Source: Rossellomorea aquimaris (GTDB lineage: Bacteria; Bacillota; Bacilli; Bacillales; Bacillaceae_B). From it: a DNA stretch of 64,000 nucleotides. The stretch is taken from positions 426,670-490,669 of the forward strand of contig NZ_MINN01000085.1 of the NCBI RefSeq assembly GCF_001877785.1, written 5' to 3'. The notes beneath the pieces were generated by a model that was not told the origin of the DNA, did no database searches, and was given only the letters and a program-made list of their open reading frames with translations. The position numbers were made by a program, and so were the translations under genes. Below, in pieces: positions 45,980 to 54,695 of the stretch; position 1 is the stretch's first letter; each line of letters begins with the position of its first letter.

Positions 45980-46249
45980 ATGAACGCCGCTATGCTGGAA
46001 AAATTCAAGCGCATCATACATTTGTACGATGAAATCATCCGGCATCCCCACAAGACAGAAATCGCAAGGGAATTAAGAGATGAGGACGACCTGTTTTTCC
46101 TGCTTTTATATTCTGACATGCTCGGGCTGCCGAATCCGGTATTTTATTACACATTGGAACTGTATCCATTCATGCTCGAGAAATTCCATGACTGGCATTT
46201 ACGGATGGGGATGGAGCATTCCCCGCTTGAGGGAATAAGATGCTGCTGA
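45980..46249 (+). CDS. Cory-CC-star family small protein
   Basis: An 89-aa helical protein with the segment DDLFFLLLYSDMLGLPNPVFYYTLELYPFM and a C-terminus that ends exactly in two cysteines (EGIRCC). This matches my memory of the NCBI 'cory-CC-star' family, named for that ending and found between CstA and ArsA-type genes. The start is ATG 45980 or GTG 45977; AAGGAGGG ends 9 or 6 nt upstream. The terminal CC could bind a soft metal or arsenite, or form a mixed disulfide; this is inference. Confidence 0.82.
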   Translation: MNAAMLEKFKRIIHLYDEIIRHPHKTEIARELRDEDDLFFLLLYSDMLGLPNPVFYYTLELYPFMLEKFHDWHLRMGMEHSPLEGIRCC

Positions 46250-46271
46250 TACAGGGAAAGGAGGGGAGAAA

Positions 46272-47222
46272 GTGAATACAATTGAAAATCAATCCATCGT
46301 CTTTGTAGGGGGCAAAGGGGGAGTCGGTAAATCCACCTCGGCTTCTGCACTGGCGATGATGTTTGCACAGTCCGGGGAAAAGACACTCATCATTTCCACC
46401 GACCCCGCCCACAATTTAGGGGACATTTTCCACACACATATCGGAGGGGAGAAAGTGCAGCTGGGGGACAATCTGTGGGGACTTGAAATAGACCCTGACC
46501 AGGAAACGAGATCCTATATAAAAGGGGTGAAGGGCAACCTAAAGGGCATGATCAAGTCGTCGATGATCGCCGAGGTCCACCGGCAGATTGATATGGCGGC
46601 CTCGGCGCCGGGTGCGGAGGAAGCCGCTTTGTTCGACAGGGTGGTATCGATCATCCTCGAGGAGAAGGAGCATTTTGATAAAATCATCTTCGATACGGCA
46701 CCCACCGGTCATACGATCAGGCTCCTGTCACTCCCGGAGCTGATGGGGGTATGGATGGACGGCATGCTTGAAAGAAGGAAAAAGACAAATAAAAATTACT
46801 CCCAATTACTGAATGACGGCGAACCCGTGGAAGATCCGATATTCGATGCATTACATAAAAGAAGGGAAAAATTCGCCATGGTTCGTTCCATCCTGCTGGA
46901 TCCGAAGAAGACAGGCTTCATATTCGTCCTGATCCCCGAGCGGCTTCCGATCCTTGAAACAGAAAAAGCCATCGAATTAATGAAAAAGGTACAACTGAAC
47001 ATCCAGGGACTCATCGTCAACAAAATCCTCCCGGAAACAGCCGACGGAGAATTCCTTCAAAAAAGAAAAGACCAAGAAAAAGAGTACCTGCAGCTCATGA
47101 AAACAAAATTCACCGAACAAAAACTATACCAAATCCCGCTGCTCGAAGAAGACATCTGCACCCCGGACCATCTCAAAACATTCGCACGGCATCTGCGGTC
47201 AGAAGTATCCCCGGGGGTATGA
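46272..47222 (+). CDS. ArsA/Get3-type ATPase
   Basis: A 316-aa single-domain deviant-Walker ATPase: GKGGVGKST (14-22), STDPAHNLGD and DTAPTGHTIRLLSLP, as in ArsA, the arsenite pump ATPase, and Get3/TRC40, which targets tail-anchored proteins. No arsB or arsC is nearby, and no CxxC zinc motif of eukaryotic Get3 is present. Starting at GTG 46272 behind AAAGGAGGGGA, it lies 22 bp after the CC protein. The likely role is ATP-driven handling of the CstA-like permease or of the CC protein. Confidence 0.9.
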   Translation: MNTIENQSIVFVGGKGGVGKSTSASALAMMFAQSGEKTLIISTDPAHNLGDIFHTHIGGEKVQLGDNLWGLEIDPDQETRSYIKGVKGNLKGMIKSSMIAEVHRQIDMAASAPGAEEAALFDRVVSIILEEKEHFDKIIFDTAPTGHTIRLLSLPELMGVWMDGMLERRKKTNKNYSQLLNDGEPVEDPIFDALHKRREKFAMVRSILLDPKKTGFIFVLIPERLPILETEKAIELMKKVQLNIQGLIVNKILPETADGEFLQKRKDQEKEYLQLMKTKFTEQKLYQIPLLEEDICTPDHLKTFARHLRSEVSPGV

Positions 47223-47316
47223 TTGCCCTAAGGGGTTTCGTTTTGGGAGAGGAAACGACAAGCAGCAATAAAAAGTGCATTATCCATTACAATCTGCACT
47301 ATTGAGGAGGATTCTT

Positions 47317-47826
47317 GTGCGTCCAAGACCAGTATGTATTGAAAATCCAGAGCATGACAGATATGTGAGTCTTGTGCCAGATGGAGATATCGAAGAAATA
47401 CTCAGTAAGCAGCGAACGAAGACCATTACCCTCTTAAGCGGCGTATCAGAGGAGTCAGCAAGGACGGCATACGCACCAGGGAAATGGACTTTAAAAGAAG
47501 TGATTGGGCATATGACCGACTCGGAACGTGTGATGTCGTATCGAATGCTTGCCATTGCACGAAATGAAAGTGAACCACTCCCGGCGATGGAACAGGATCA
47601 ATACGTCTCTGCGGCAAACTTCAATAAATTATCCTGGGAGCAGTTACTAGCTGGTTTAGACACGGTGCGCTCCAATACGTTAAGCCTTATTTCAACCATT
47701 GATGATGCAGCGTGGGGTCGAAATGGAACTGTAATGAACAGCCCAGTTTCCGTAAGCACCATTGCATACGGCATTGCCGGGCACGAATTACACCATTTAA
47801 AAGTGATTCGTGATAAATACTTATGA
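47317..47826 (+). CDS. DinB superfamily protein
   Basis: A 169-aa four-helix-bundle protein (TITLLSGVSEESARTAYAPGKWTLKEVIGHMTDSERVMSYR, with the C-terminal His pair HELHHLKVI) of the DinB/YfiT type, usually thiol- or metal-dependent transferases with unknown substrate. I use GTG 47317 because GAGGAGG at 47304-47310 precedes it; the open frame runs upstream only by chance. Monocistronic. Confidence 0.85.
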   Translation: MRPRPVCIENPEHDRYVSLVPDGDIEEILSKQRTKTITLLSGVSEESARTAYAPGKWTLKEVIGHMTDSERVMSYRMLAIARNESEPLPAMEQDQYVSAANFNKLSWEQLLAGLDTVRSNTLSLISTIDDAAWGRNGTVMNSPVSVSTIAYGIAGHELHHLKVIRDKYL

Positions 47827-47915
47827 GTTTTTTCTACTAATGAAAAATCTAATTTCTCATTAAGTGCTGAAAATTAGGTTTATTAATAGAATTTCATGAC
47901 ACCCATATGAACGAT

Positions 47916-47952
47916 GCCGGAACTAATTTGTCTGCAGCAACTTGGTTCCGGC
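47916..47952 (+). terminator. Hairpin of the composite repeat, variant GCCGGAAC
   Basis: GCCGGAAC and GTTCCGGC flank AACTAATTTGTCTGCAGCAACTTG. The variant stem differs from the AACCCGAAC type used at other copies but has the same inner AACTAATTTG, and the same hairpin recurs at 49014. Confidence 0.7.
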
Positions 47953-47991
47953 TATATATTTGGACTGAAAAACACAAATCTCAGCTCCTTC

Positions 47992-48125
47992 CAGCGTTTG
48001 ATTGGAGTGCAGGGCGAAGACTCCTGCGGGAAAAGTAGCTAATGTGAGACCCCGCAGGCGAAGCCGAGGAGGCTCACAAGCTACCCGCGGAAAGCGAAGT
48101 CCTGCACGGAAATCAATAGCGGTAT
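47992..48125 (+). repeat. Interspersed repeat, short form, near-identical to the copy at 49090
   Basis: It reads CAGCGTTTGATTGGAGTGC to CGGAAATCAATAGCGG. Including the leading hairpin and the GACTGAAAAACAC spacer, the roughly 215 bp here match 49014-49231 with only a handful of differences. Confidence 0.88.
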
Positions 48126-48244
48126 TAGAAGGCCACCTTTCACATTGAAGAAGCAGCTGCCCTTTGTTCAAGAAAAGGACAGGATAGTAGAATAAATTAT
48201 AAGTTCTAAAGAGGTGAAAATTTTTGCAGGAGGAGCAAGGGGCG

Positions 48245-48760
48245 ATGAGAAAGACAGAAATACTTCCATGGACAGAAGAATGGGGAAAAGTATATTTGAA
48301 AGAAGAAAGTAAACTCAAAGAAATTTTTAAAGATGAGCTGATTGAGATATACCATATAGGTAGTACATCAATACCTACAGCAGGATATGCAAAACCAATA
48401 ATAGATATCTTAGTCGTTGTAAAAGACATTGAGAAAGTAAATTTATTCAATAAGGAAATGTTGTGTTTAGGGTATGAACCAAGGAATGAACACGGAATAA
48501 CAGAAAGAAGATATTTTACAAAAGGTAAACAAAAAAGGTCTCATCACGTTCATATCTTTCAACTTGGAAATAAAAACATTGACGCCCATTTATCATTTAA
48601 AGAATACTTAATCAATAATCCAGAGGATGCAAAAAATTACGGAGATCTTAAAAAGATTTTGGCAAAACAGTTCCCTAATGATACGCATAAATATCAAGAA
48701 GTTAAAGAGAAATTTGTTGATGAATTAATTAAGAAAGCAGTTGATTGGAAAGTAAACTAA
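48245..48760 (+). CDS. GrpB family (UPF0157) nucleotidyltransferase-like protein
   Basis: A 171-aa protein with the GrpB pattern: IEIYHIGSTSIPTAGYAKPIIDILV and HHVHIFQLGNKNIDAHLSFKEYLI. Members have a minimal nucleotidyltransferase fold and uncertain function. The gene is visibly more AT-rich than its neighbours and uses A/T-ending codons heavily. It is bracketed by two near-identical repeat copies, which suggests acquisition by transfer. Start choice: ATG 48245 behind GGAGGA; a TTG at 48224 is also open. Confidence 0.82.
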   Translation: MRKTEILPWTEEWGKVYLKEESKLKEIFKDELIEIYHIGSTSIPTAGYAKPIIDILVVVKDIEKVNLFNKEMLCLGYEPRNEHGITERRYFTKGKQKRSHHVHIFQLGNKNIDAHLSFKEYLINNPEDAKNYGDLKKILAKQFPNDTHKYQEVKEKFVDELIKKAVDWKVN

Positions 48761-49013
48761 GCTTCTTGTTCTTCCGCAATCGGGGGCTTTAACGTTATTA
48801 GAAGTTAATAAAACGTAAAAGCCCAGAACCATTTAAGTCTTGGTTATCACTGTTAAACAAAGTGTTATTTGTTCTGCTAATACTGATGCTAATTTGGGTG
48901 TGATATAAAGTTTTAAGTTTTTCATGCCTAAACGTGACCCGTTATAATTACTGAAGGATTTTATGGAAGCCATACAAACGAGATTTGGTTAATATGTTTA
49001 AAATATAAGATAA
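48761..49013. other. AT-rich intergenic stretch between grpB-like gene and second repeat
   Basis: No convincing frame or hairpin beyond a short AACGTTATTAGAAGTTAATAAAACGT imperfect palindrome near 48791. It shares the AT-rich character of the grpB-like gene. Confidence 0.5.
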
Positions 49014-49050
49014 GCCGGAACTAATTTGTCTGCAGCAACTTGGTTCCGGC
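49014..49050 (+). terminator. Hairpin of the composite repeat, second GCCGGAAC copy
   Basis: Same GCCGGAAC/GTTCCGGC stem and inner sequence as at 47916. Confidence 0.7.
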
Positions 49051-49089
49051 TTTATATTTGGACTGAAAAACACGAATCTCAACTCCTTC

Positions 49090-49224
49090 CAGCGTTTGAT
49101 TGGAGTGCAGGACGAAGACTCCTGCGGGAAAAGTAGCTAATGTGAGACCCCGCAGGCGAAGCCGAGGAGGCTCACGAGCTACCCGCGGAAAGCGAAGTCC
49201 TGCACGGAAATCAATAAGCGGTAT
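49090..49224 (+). repeat. Interspersed repeat, short form, direct repeat of 47992-48125
   Basis: Reads the same direction as the copy 1.1 kb upstream and differs by only a few bases (for example GGACG for GGGCG, and one extra A in TCAATAAGCGG). The pair could recombine to delete the grpB-like gene. Confidence 0.88.
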
Positions 49225-49305
49225 TAGAAGTTCACTCTAAGATAGTTACTATAGGATGCTGTTTTCCTAATATTGTTCAGCTAAAAAAATTTTTTCACGC
49301 ACCAC

Positions 49306-49334
49306 TTGACTGAATACTCCATAGGGTATATTAT
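49306..49334 (+). promoter_or_regulatory. Sulfur operon promoter with CstR operator
   Basis: TTGACT (49306-49311) and TATTAT (49329-49334) are 17 bp apart. The 16-bp palindrome ATACTCCATAGGGTAT (49314-49329) fills the spacer, the classic position for a CsoR-family repressor. Confidence 0.8.
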
Positions 49335-49388
49335 AGTCAATGTAGCAAGAACACATCACAACAAATCAAGTTTCTGGGAGGTGTCTAC

Positions 49389-49649
49389 ATGGAATACAAT
49401 TCACAAGTAAAAAATCGAATCAAACGTGTTGAAGGGCAGCTCCGGGGAATCTTACGAATGATGGAGCAAGGGGAAGATTGTAAAGATGTCATTACCCAGC
49501 TGTCAGCAGCCAAAACGGCTCTTGATCGTTCAGTCGGCTTGATTGTAAGTATGAACCTCATTGAATGTGTGAGAGATTCACAGGAGTCCGGTGAAAACAC
49601 GGATGAAATCGTCAAAGAAGCAGTGAACCTGCTGGTGAAAAGCAGATAA
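49389..49649 (+). CDS. yrkD: CsoR/CstR-type persulfide-sensing repressor
   Basis: An 86-aa DUF156 helical repressor (NRIKRVEGQLRGILRMMEQGEDC...). Two cysteines stand at C31 and C60, but the histidine that completes the copper site of CsoR is replaced (MNLIEC: Asn at 56). This is the CstR pattern, which senses persulfides and polysulfides by disulfide or polysulfide cross-linking. It heads the sulfur operon and should repress it through the ATACC-N6-GGTAT sites. Confidence 0.92.
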   Translation: MEYNSQVKNRIKRVEGQLRGILRMMEQGEDCKDVITQLSAAKTALDRSVGLIVSMNLIECVRDSQESGENTDEIVKEAVNLLVKSR

Positions 49650-49659
49650 ATAAAAAGTG

Positions 49660-49702
49660 TTGACAACTTTTTTTATATCATTTAACATACCCATATAGGT
49701 AT
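49660..49702 (+). promoter_or_regulatory. Second promoter with CstR operator before tusA
   Basis: TTGACA at 49660-49665 is followed at 17 bp by TAACAT. The palindrome ATACCCATATAGGTAT (49687-49702) overlaps the -10 and start region. It allows expression of the downstream genes independent of the repressor gene. Confidence 0.7.
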
Positions 49703-49746
49703 TTTAAGATAAAAAATTATAAACAAACATTTAGGAGGAATTATTA

Positions 49747-49974
49747 ATGAATGCAGATAAAGTACTTGACGCAAAAGGATTAGCCTGCCCGATGCCAATC
49801 GTAAAAACAAGAAAGGCAATCAAAGAAATTGAATCTGGTCAGATCCTTGAAGTTCAAACAACGGATAAAGGTGCAAAAAGTGATTTGACTGCTTGGACTA
49901 AGTCAGGCGGACATGAACTTGTCGATTCTAAAGAAGAAAATGATGTATTCACATTCTGGATTAAAAAAGGATAA
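49747..49974 (+). CDS. yrkI: TusA-like sulfur carrier
   Basis: A 75-aa sulfurtransferase carrier with the persulfide-carrying cysteine in LDAKGLACPMPIVKT. TusA-type proteins relay sulfane sulfur between rhodaneses and DsrE proteins. TAGGAGGAATTATTA precedes the ATG. It corresponds to YrkI of the B. subtilis yrk cluster. Confidence 0.9.
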   Translation: MNADKVLDAKGLACPMPIVKTRKAIKEIESGQILEVQTTDKGAKSDLTAWTKSGGHELVDSKEENDVFTFWIKKG

Positions 49975-49992
49975 ATTTTTTTAAGGGGAAAT

Positions 49993-50008
49993 ATACCCCC
50001 GATTGTAT
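49993..50008 (+). promoter_or_regulatory. Weak CstR-like half-site before dsrE-like gene
   Basis: ATACCCCCGATTGTAT keeps the left half of the operator but the right half is degraded (TTGTAT for GGGTAT), so it is probably weak or vestigial. Confidence 0.35.
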
Positions 50009-50026
50009 TTTAAAGGAGGAAAACAA

Positions 50027-50506
50027 ATGTCAGAGACAAAAACAACAAACATTATTCTCTTCAGCGGAGATTACGATAAAGCAATGGCAGCATACATCAT
50101 CGCAAACGGTGCTGCTGCATATGACCACGAAGTAACCATTTTCCATACCTTCTGGGGCTTGAATGCACTGAGAAAAGAAGAAATGGTTCCGGTGAAGAAA
50201 AGTTTCATGGAGAAAATGTTCGGCAAAATGATGCCGCGCGGAGCAGATAAATTGGGATTATCCAATATGAACTTTGCAGGAATGGGACCTAAAATGATCA
50301 AAGGTGTCATGAAAAAGCACAATGCAATGCCTCTTCCGGATCTGATCGAGATGGCAAAAGAGCAGGATGTTAAGCTTGTTGCATGTACGATGACAATGGA
50401 TCTATTGGGACTTCATAAAGATGAACTGATGGATGAAATCGAATATGCGGGTGTGGCTGCATATTTGGCTGATGCGGAGAACGGCAACGTAAATCTATTT
50501 ATCTAA
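50027..50506 (+). CDS. yrkE: DsrE/DsrF-like sulfur-transfer protein
   Basis: A 159-aa DsrE-fold protein (NIILFSGDYDKAMAAYIIANGAAAYDHEVTIFHTFWGL and a C-terminal VKLVACTMTMDLLGLHKDEL with the conserved cysteine). Its length and sequence pattern match YrkE. It should exchange sulfane sulfur with the neighbouring TusA and rhodanese proteins. ATG 50027 follows AAAGGAGGA; the frame's earlier ATG at 50003 lacks a ribosome site. Confidence 0.9.
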   Translation: MSETKTTNIILFSGDYDKAMAAYIIANGAAAYDHEVTIFHTFWGLNALRKEEMVPVKKSFMEKMFGKMMPRGADKLGLSNMNFAGMGPKMIKGVMKKHNAMPLPDLIEMAKEQDVKLVACTMTMDLLGLHKDELMDEIEYAGVAAYLADAENGNVNLFI

Positions 50507-50523
50507 TTTTTTTGAAATAAAAT

Positions 50524-50539
50524 ATACCCTACGAGGTAA
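50524..50539 (+). promoter_or_regulatory. CstR-like operator before yrkF
   Basis: ATACCCTACGAGGTAA keeps both halves, with one mismatch at the last base. It lies 16 bp before the start codon and overlaps the ribosome-site region. Confidence 0.5.
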
Positions 50540-50554
50540 TTGGAGGTTCTTTTT

Positions 50555-51124
50555 ATGACAATTGAAGCAAATTTCGTTCTAGATGCAAAAGGTTTGGCAT
50601 GTCCGATGCCGATCGTGAAAACCAAGAAAGCGATGAAAGATCTTGAAGCCGGCCAAGTGATCGAAATCCAGGCAACGGATAAGGGGTCTAAAGCAGATCT
50701 GCAGGCATGGGCAAAGAGTTCAGGCCATGACTATCTCGGCACGATTGAAGAAGGCGATGTCCTGAAGCACTTCGTCCGAAAATCAAGCGGCGAAGACAGC
50801 GTGGAACGCAAGCATGAAGCAGTTACGAATAATGAAGAACTGGCAGGAAAGCTCGGCGATGAAAATACGCTCGTACTGGATGTTCGTGAAAAAGCAGAAT
50901 ATGCATTCAAACACATTCCTGGAGCATTATCGATTCCACTCGGTGAATTGGAAGCAAAAGCGGATGAGCTTGCAAAAGATAAAAACATATATGTTGTCTG
51001 CCGTACAGGGAACCGCAGTGATATGGCAGCACAATTATTAGTGGATAAAGGATTTGCGAATGTCATCAATGTAGTGCCCGGCATGAGCGAATGGTCAGGC
51101 GACGTAGAATCTGAAGTTGAATAA
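50555..51124 (+). CDS. yrkF: TusA-rhodanese fusion sulfurtransferase
   Basis: A 189-aa protein: TusA domain (about 1-75, LDAKGLACPMPIVKT) joined to a rhodanese domain (about 90-185) with active loop CRTGNRSDMA. It passes sulfane sulfur from persulfides to thiol acceptors. ATG 50555 follows GGAGG at 50542-50546. It corresponds to YrkF and, in S. aureus, to the TusA-rhodanese part of CstA (the sulfur protein, unrelated to carbon starvation CstA). Confidence 0.92.
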   Translation: MTIEANFVLDAKGLACPMPIVKTKKAMKDLEAGQVIEIQATDKGSKADLQAWAKSSGHDYLGTIEEGDVLKHFVRKSSGEDSVERKHEAVTNNEELAGKLGDENTLVLDVREKAEYAFKHIPGALSIPLGELEAKADELAKDKNIYVVCRTGNRSDMAAQLLVDKGFANVINVVPGMSEWSGDVESEVE

Positions 51125-51172
51125 TAAATCATCACGTTGATTAAAGAAAAATAAAACTGGGAGGTAGAGAAA

Positions 51173-52300
51173 ATGGCAGTAAAAGCAATGAGTCCAAAAG
51201 AAGCAGCACAAAAAGTGATGAATAAAGAAGACTTGTTCATCTTGGATGTACGTAACACAGATGCGTTTGAAGATTGGAAAATCGACGGACATAAGTTTGA
51301 GTATCTTAATATCCCTTACTTCGATCTTCTGGATGGAGTGGAAGAGATAATGGATAAACTTCCGAAAGACAAGGATATCCTTGTTGTATGTGCGAAAGAA
51401 GGGTCTTCCGTCATGGTGGCAGAGATGCTTTCTGACGAAGGACTGGATGTTTCTTATTTAGAAGGCGGCATGAAAGCGTGGAGTGAACACCTTGAACCGG
51501 TAAAAGTCGGTGATCTCACTGACGGCGGCGAGCTGTACCAATTCGTACGTCTGGGGAAAGGCTGTCTTTCATACATGGTGGTTTCCAATGGTGAAGCGGC
51601 AGTCGTTGATGCTACACGCATGACGGATATTTTCATCGATTTTGCAAAAGAGAAAAATGCAGAAATCACAAATGTATTTGATACTCACCTGCATGCCGAT
51701 CACATTTCAGGCGGACGTAAAATCGCTGAAGCGGTGAATGCCACTTACTGGCTGCCTCCAAAAGATGCGGAGGAAGTAACGTTTGAGTATGCTGCACTTG
51801 AGGATGGCAATAAGGTCGTCATCGGTAACTCAACGATTGATATCAACGCATTATATTCACCCGGACACACAATCGGTTCTACATCTTTCGTGATCGACGA
51901 GAAATATCTGTTATCCGGTGATATCTTGTTCGTAGACAGCATCGGACGCCCGGACCTTGCCGGTAAAGCAGAGGACTGGGTTGCTGATTTGAGAGAAAGT
52001 CTATATAAACGTTATAAAAATTTATCCATGGAACTGACTGTCCTTCCGGCTCACTTCATGATCATCGATGAATTGAACGAGGACGGTACGGTCGGCGAAA
52101 AACTCGGTACTCTTTTTGCGAAGAACCATGGTTTGAATATCGAAGACGAAGAAGAGTTCAGAAAGCTTGTTTCCGAGAACCTTCCTCCTCAGCCGAATGC
52201 ATATCAGGAAATCCGTGAAACAAACATGGGGAAAATCACTCCTGATGATGAGAAGCAGCGTGAAATGGAAATCGGTCCAAACCGCTGTGCAGTCCGCTAA
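51173..52300 (+). CDS. yrkH: Rhodanese-MBL persulfide dioxygenase-like protein (CstB/YrkH type)
   Basis: A 375-aa protein. The N-terminal rhodanese domain (about 1-105) has an active loop CAKEGSS. The metallo-beta-lactamase domain (about 115-330) has the iron-binding motif [11 protein letters not shown] typical of persulfide dioxygenases. The C-terminus ends GPNRCAVR with a conserved cysteine. Such enzymes oxidise low-molecular-weight persulfides to sulfite or thiosulfate. GGGAGGTAGAG precedes the ATG. Same order of domains and length as YrkH. Confidence 0.92.
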   Translation: MAVKAMSPKEAAQKVMNKEDLFILDVRNTDAFEDWKIDGHKFEYLNIPYFDLLDGVEEIMDKLPKDKDILVVCAKEGSSVMVAEMLSDEGLDVSYLEGGMKAWSEHLEPVKVGDLTDGGELYQFVRLGKGCLSYMVVSNGEAAVVDATRMTDIFIDFAKEKNAEITNVFDTHLHADHISGGRKIAEAVNATYWLPPKDAEEVTFEYAALEDGNKVVIGNSTIDINALYSPGHTIGSTSFVIDEKYLLSGDILFVDSIGRPDLAGKAEDWVADLRESLYKRYKNLSMELTVLPAHFMIIDELNEDGTVGEKLGTLFAKNHGLNIEDEEEFRKLVSENLPPQPNAYQEIRETNMGKITPDDEKQREMEIGPNRCAVR

Positions 52301-52413
52301 GCGAATACGAAAAGTAAACGGGAACCTTTCAGGAGGTTCCCATTTAAAATGATGCACTTCGCAGGGCTGCTTGATCATAAATCAAAAGAGCTCATGAAAA
52401 GGAGGAACTGACG

Positions 52414-53190
52414 ATGGATTTGGCATTTATCATTACCATATTTTTAATCGGCTTCATCGGATCTTATATTTCAGGAATGGTTGGAATCGGGGGAAGCATC
52501 ATAAAGTATCCCATGCTTCTGTATATCCCTCCATTATTCGGGCTGGCCGCATTCTCGGCACATGAAGTCTCCGGCATCAGTGCCGTACAGGTATTCTTCG
52601 CCACACTCGGGGGCGTATGGGCTTACCGGAGAGGCGGATACCTGAACAAGACGCTTATCGCCTATATGGGTGTAAGCATCTTGATCGGGAGCTTTATCGG
52701 AGGATTCGGTTCGAAGGCGATGAGTGAAGACGGCATCAACCTTGTCTATGGTATCCTGGCATTGACAGCTGCAATCATGATGTTCATCCCTAAAAAAGGG
52801 ATCGATGACATCAAGTTTGAAGATGTAACATTCAATAAATGGCTGGCAGCCGTACTGTCCCTGATCGTAGGGGTCGGCGCAGGGATTGTAGGGGCTGCGG
52901 GAGCATTCCTGCTGGTTCCGATCATGCTGGTCGTCCTTAAAATCCCTACAAAGATGACGATTGCATCCTCTCTTGCCATCACGCTGATTTCTTCGATCGG
53001 TTCAACCGTCGGCAAGATCAGTACAGGGCAGGTCGACTACGTGCCTGCAATGATCATGGTAGTGGCAAGTCTGATTGCCTCTCCACTAGGAGCTACGGCA
53101 GGAAAGAAAATGAACACAAAAATCCTGCAAACGATATTGGCCCTGCTGATACTGGGTACAGCCATCAAAATTTGGCTGGACATTCTATAA
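52414..53190 (+). CDS. yrkJ: TauE/SafE family sulfite/anion exporter
   Basis: A 258-aa membrane protein with seven to eight segments and the TauE/SafE repeat pattern [23 protein letters not shown] and [20 protein letters not shown]. It probably exports sulfite or thiosulfate made by the dioxygenase. It is the last gene of the operon and ends in a strong terminator. Confidence 0.92.
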   Translation: MDLAFIITIFLIGFIGSYISGMVGIGGSIIKYPMLLYIPPLFGLAAFSAHEVSGISAVQVFFATLGGVWAYRRGGYLNKTLIAYMGVSILIGSFIGGFGSKAMSEDGINLVYGILALTAAIMMFIPKKGIDDIKFEDVTFNKWLAAVLSLIVGVGAGIVGAAGAFLLVPIMLVVLKIPTKMTIASSLAITLISSIGSTVGKISTGQVDYVPAMIMVVASLIASPLGATAGKKMNTKILQTILALLILGTAIKIWLDIL

Positions 53191-53198
53191 GATGCATG

Positions 53199-53247
53199 CC
53201 TGCCCCCGCTGTAATGCTTACACTTGCAGCGGGGGCAGGTTTTTTTT
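53199..53247 (+). terminator. Terminator of the sulfur operon
   Basis: CCTGCCCCCGCTGTAA and TTGCAGCGGGGGCAGG form a 14-bp stem followed by TTTTTTTT. Confidence 0.9.
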
Positions 53248-53357
53248 GATTAAGTTTTCAGAATTGAGCTAAAAAAATACACAAATAATGTAATTTTCGT
53301 TACAATGGAATTACTGAGGAAATTTAAACCAATTCGTGAATGGAGGGAGCGGGTACA

Positions 53358-54473
53358 GTGTCTGATGAAGCACAGGGAAAAGTCGGGCTGCTGCATGAAC
53401 AGGGGATGAACACTCCAGAACAGAACATGAGAAATCTGGAATATAACGCCGAGCTATACAGGCGGATCGTTGAATTCTCCCCAGATACCGTAATTATTAC
53501 AAAGAATGATGTGTGTCAGTATATCAATGAAACGGGAATAAAGCTGCTGCATGCAGAGAGTAAATCAGAGATCATGAATAAAAGCATACTCGACTTTATT
53601 CATGATGACGATAAAGAAACACTCAAAGAACGATTGACGAACTTGAATAAAGGCGAAACGGCTTTGCCTCATCCTTATACCTTGATCTGTCTCGATGGTT
53701 CAGTTGCAGAGGTTGAGTTGAAAGCCATTCCCACCTTCTTTAATAATGAAAAAGCGATACATATCATTGTACGTGATCTTTCTGAACAGAAAATCACACA
53801 GGAACTGATGATAAAATCCGAAAAATTGTCTGTTGCCGGGCAGCTGGCTGCAGGGATTGCGCACGAAATCAGAAATCCGATAACATCTATAAAGGGTTTC
53901 CTCCAACTGATGGAGAATGATATTCCTGAGAAGAAAGATTATTTTGAAGTGGTCTCCTCTGAAATCAACAGAATTGAATCAATCTTGAACGAATTACTTG
54001 CCCTCGCAAAGCCGAAAGCTTCCGATATGGAAAAAGTGAATCTTATAGAATTGGTCAATCAGGTCGTCACCTTGCTCAATACGGATGCCATCATGAAAGA
54101 CATAGAGATCAAGCCTGTATTTATGTGCAAGCGGTGCATGGTTGTCTGTGATGAAAACCGGATCAAACAAGTCTTCATAAATTTTATTAAAAATGCAATG
54201 GAGGCGATGCCGTCAGGCGGTAAAGTAATGATTGAAGTGGAGCAGTCCGATCTTGTGACGGTGATCAAGTTCATCGACGAAGGGGAAGGCATCCCTGATG
54301 AAATTGCCGGAAGAATCGGAGAACCTTTCTTTACGACCAAAAGCGACGGCACGGGCCTAGGGATCATGGTCAGTAAACAAATCATCGAAAATCATTCCGG
54401 GAAAGTAAAGATCAGCAGTGATCAGAGTGGTACCTGTGTCGAGGTGGAGATACCAATATCATATTGCAGATAA
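53358..54473 (+). CDS. Soluble PAS-domain sensor histidine kinase (sporulation-kinase type)
   Basis: A 371-aa cytoplasmic kinase: PAS domain (about 30-145), HisKA with phosphorylatable H169 in AAGIAHEIRNP, and HATPase motifs (DENRIKQVFINFIKNAMEAM, DEGEGIPDE, GTGLGIMVS). It has no membrane segment and no adjacent response regulator, so it is an orphan kinase like KinA/KinE feeding Spo0F. The start is GTG 53358, 10 nt after GGAGGG; the ATG at 53340 overlaps that site and is unlikely. Confidence 0.9.
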   Translation: MSDEAQGKVGLLHEQGMNTPEQNMRNLEYNAELYRRIVEFSPDTVIITKNDVCQYINETGIKLLHAESKSEIMNKSILDFIHDDDKETLKERLTNLNKGETALPHPYTLICLDGSVAEVELKAIPTFFNNEKAIHIIVRDLSEQKITQELMIKSEKLSVAGQLAAGIAHEIRNPITSIKGFLQLMENDIPEKKDYFEVVSSEINRIESILNELLALAKPKASDMEKVNLIELVNQVVTLLNTDAIMKDIEIKPVFMCKRCMVVCDENRIKQVFINFIKNAMEAMPSGGKVMIEVEQSDLVTVIKFIDEGEGIPDEIAGRIGEPFFTTKSDGTGLGIMVSKQIIENHSGKVKISSDQSGTCVEVEIPISYCR

Positions 54474-54509
54474 AAAAACGATGAGGGTCGATCCATCATC
54501 GTTTTTTTA
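54473..54509 (+). terminator. Terminator of the histidine kinase gene
   Basis: AAAAAAACGATGA and TCATCGTTTTTTT pair. Confidence 0.85.
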
Positions 54510-54695
54510 TTGATCCGGCTGGTTTGAGACTAAAGCTGATTTTTAAAAAACTGAAACTTATTTCAATATTAAACGTCTATTACAATGTAGAAAAATAAGA
54601 CCAGAGGATGATGCAAAGTAAGTTCAGTACTTGTACAATGAGTAAAGTTTCATGAGGGGCAATAATCATTGAAGCATCGAAAAGGAGAATGAAAT

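Noticed and set aside
46272..47222. Arsenic resistance operon
   Set aside because: The ATPase is ArsA-like, but no arsR, arsB, arsC or arsD gene is near, and its partner genes are a CstA carrier and a CC-ending protein.
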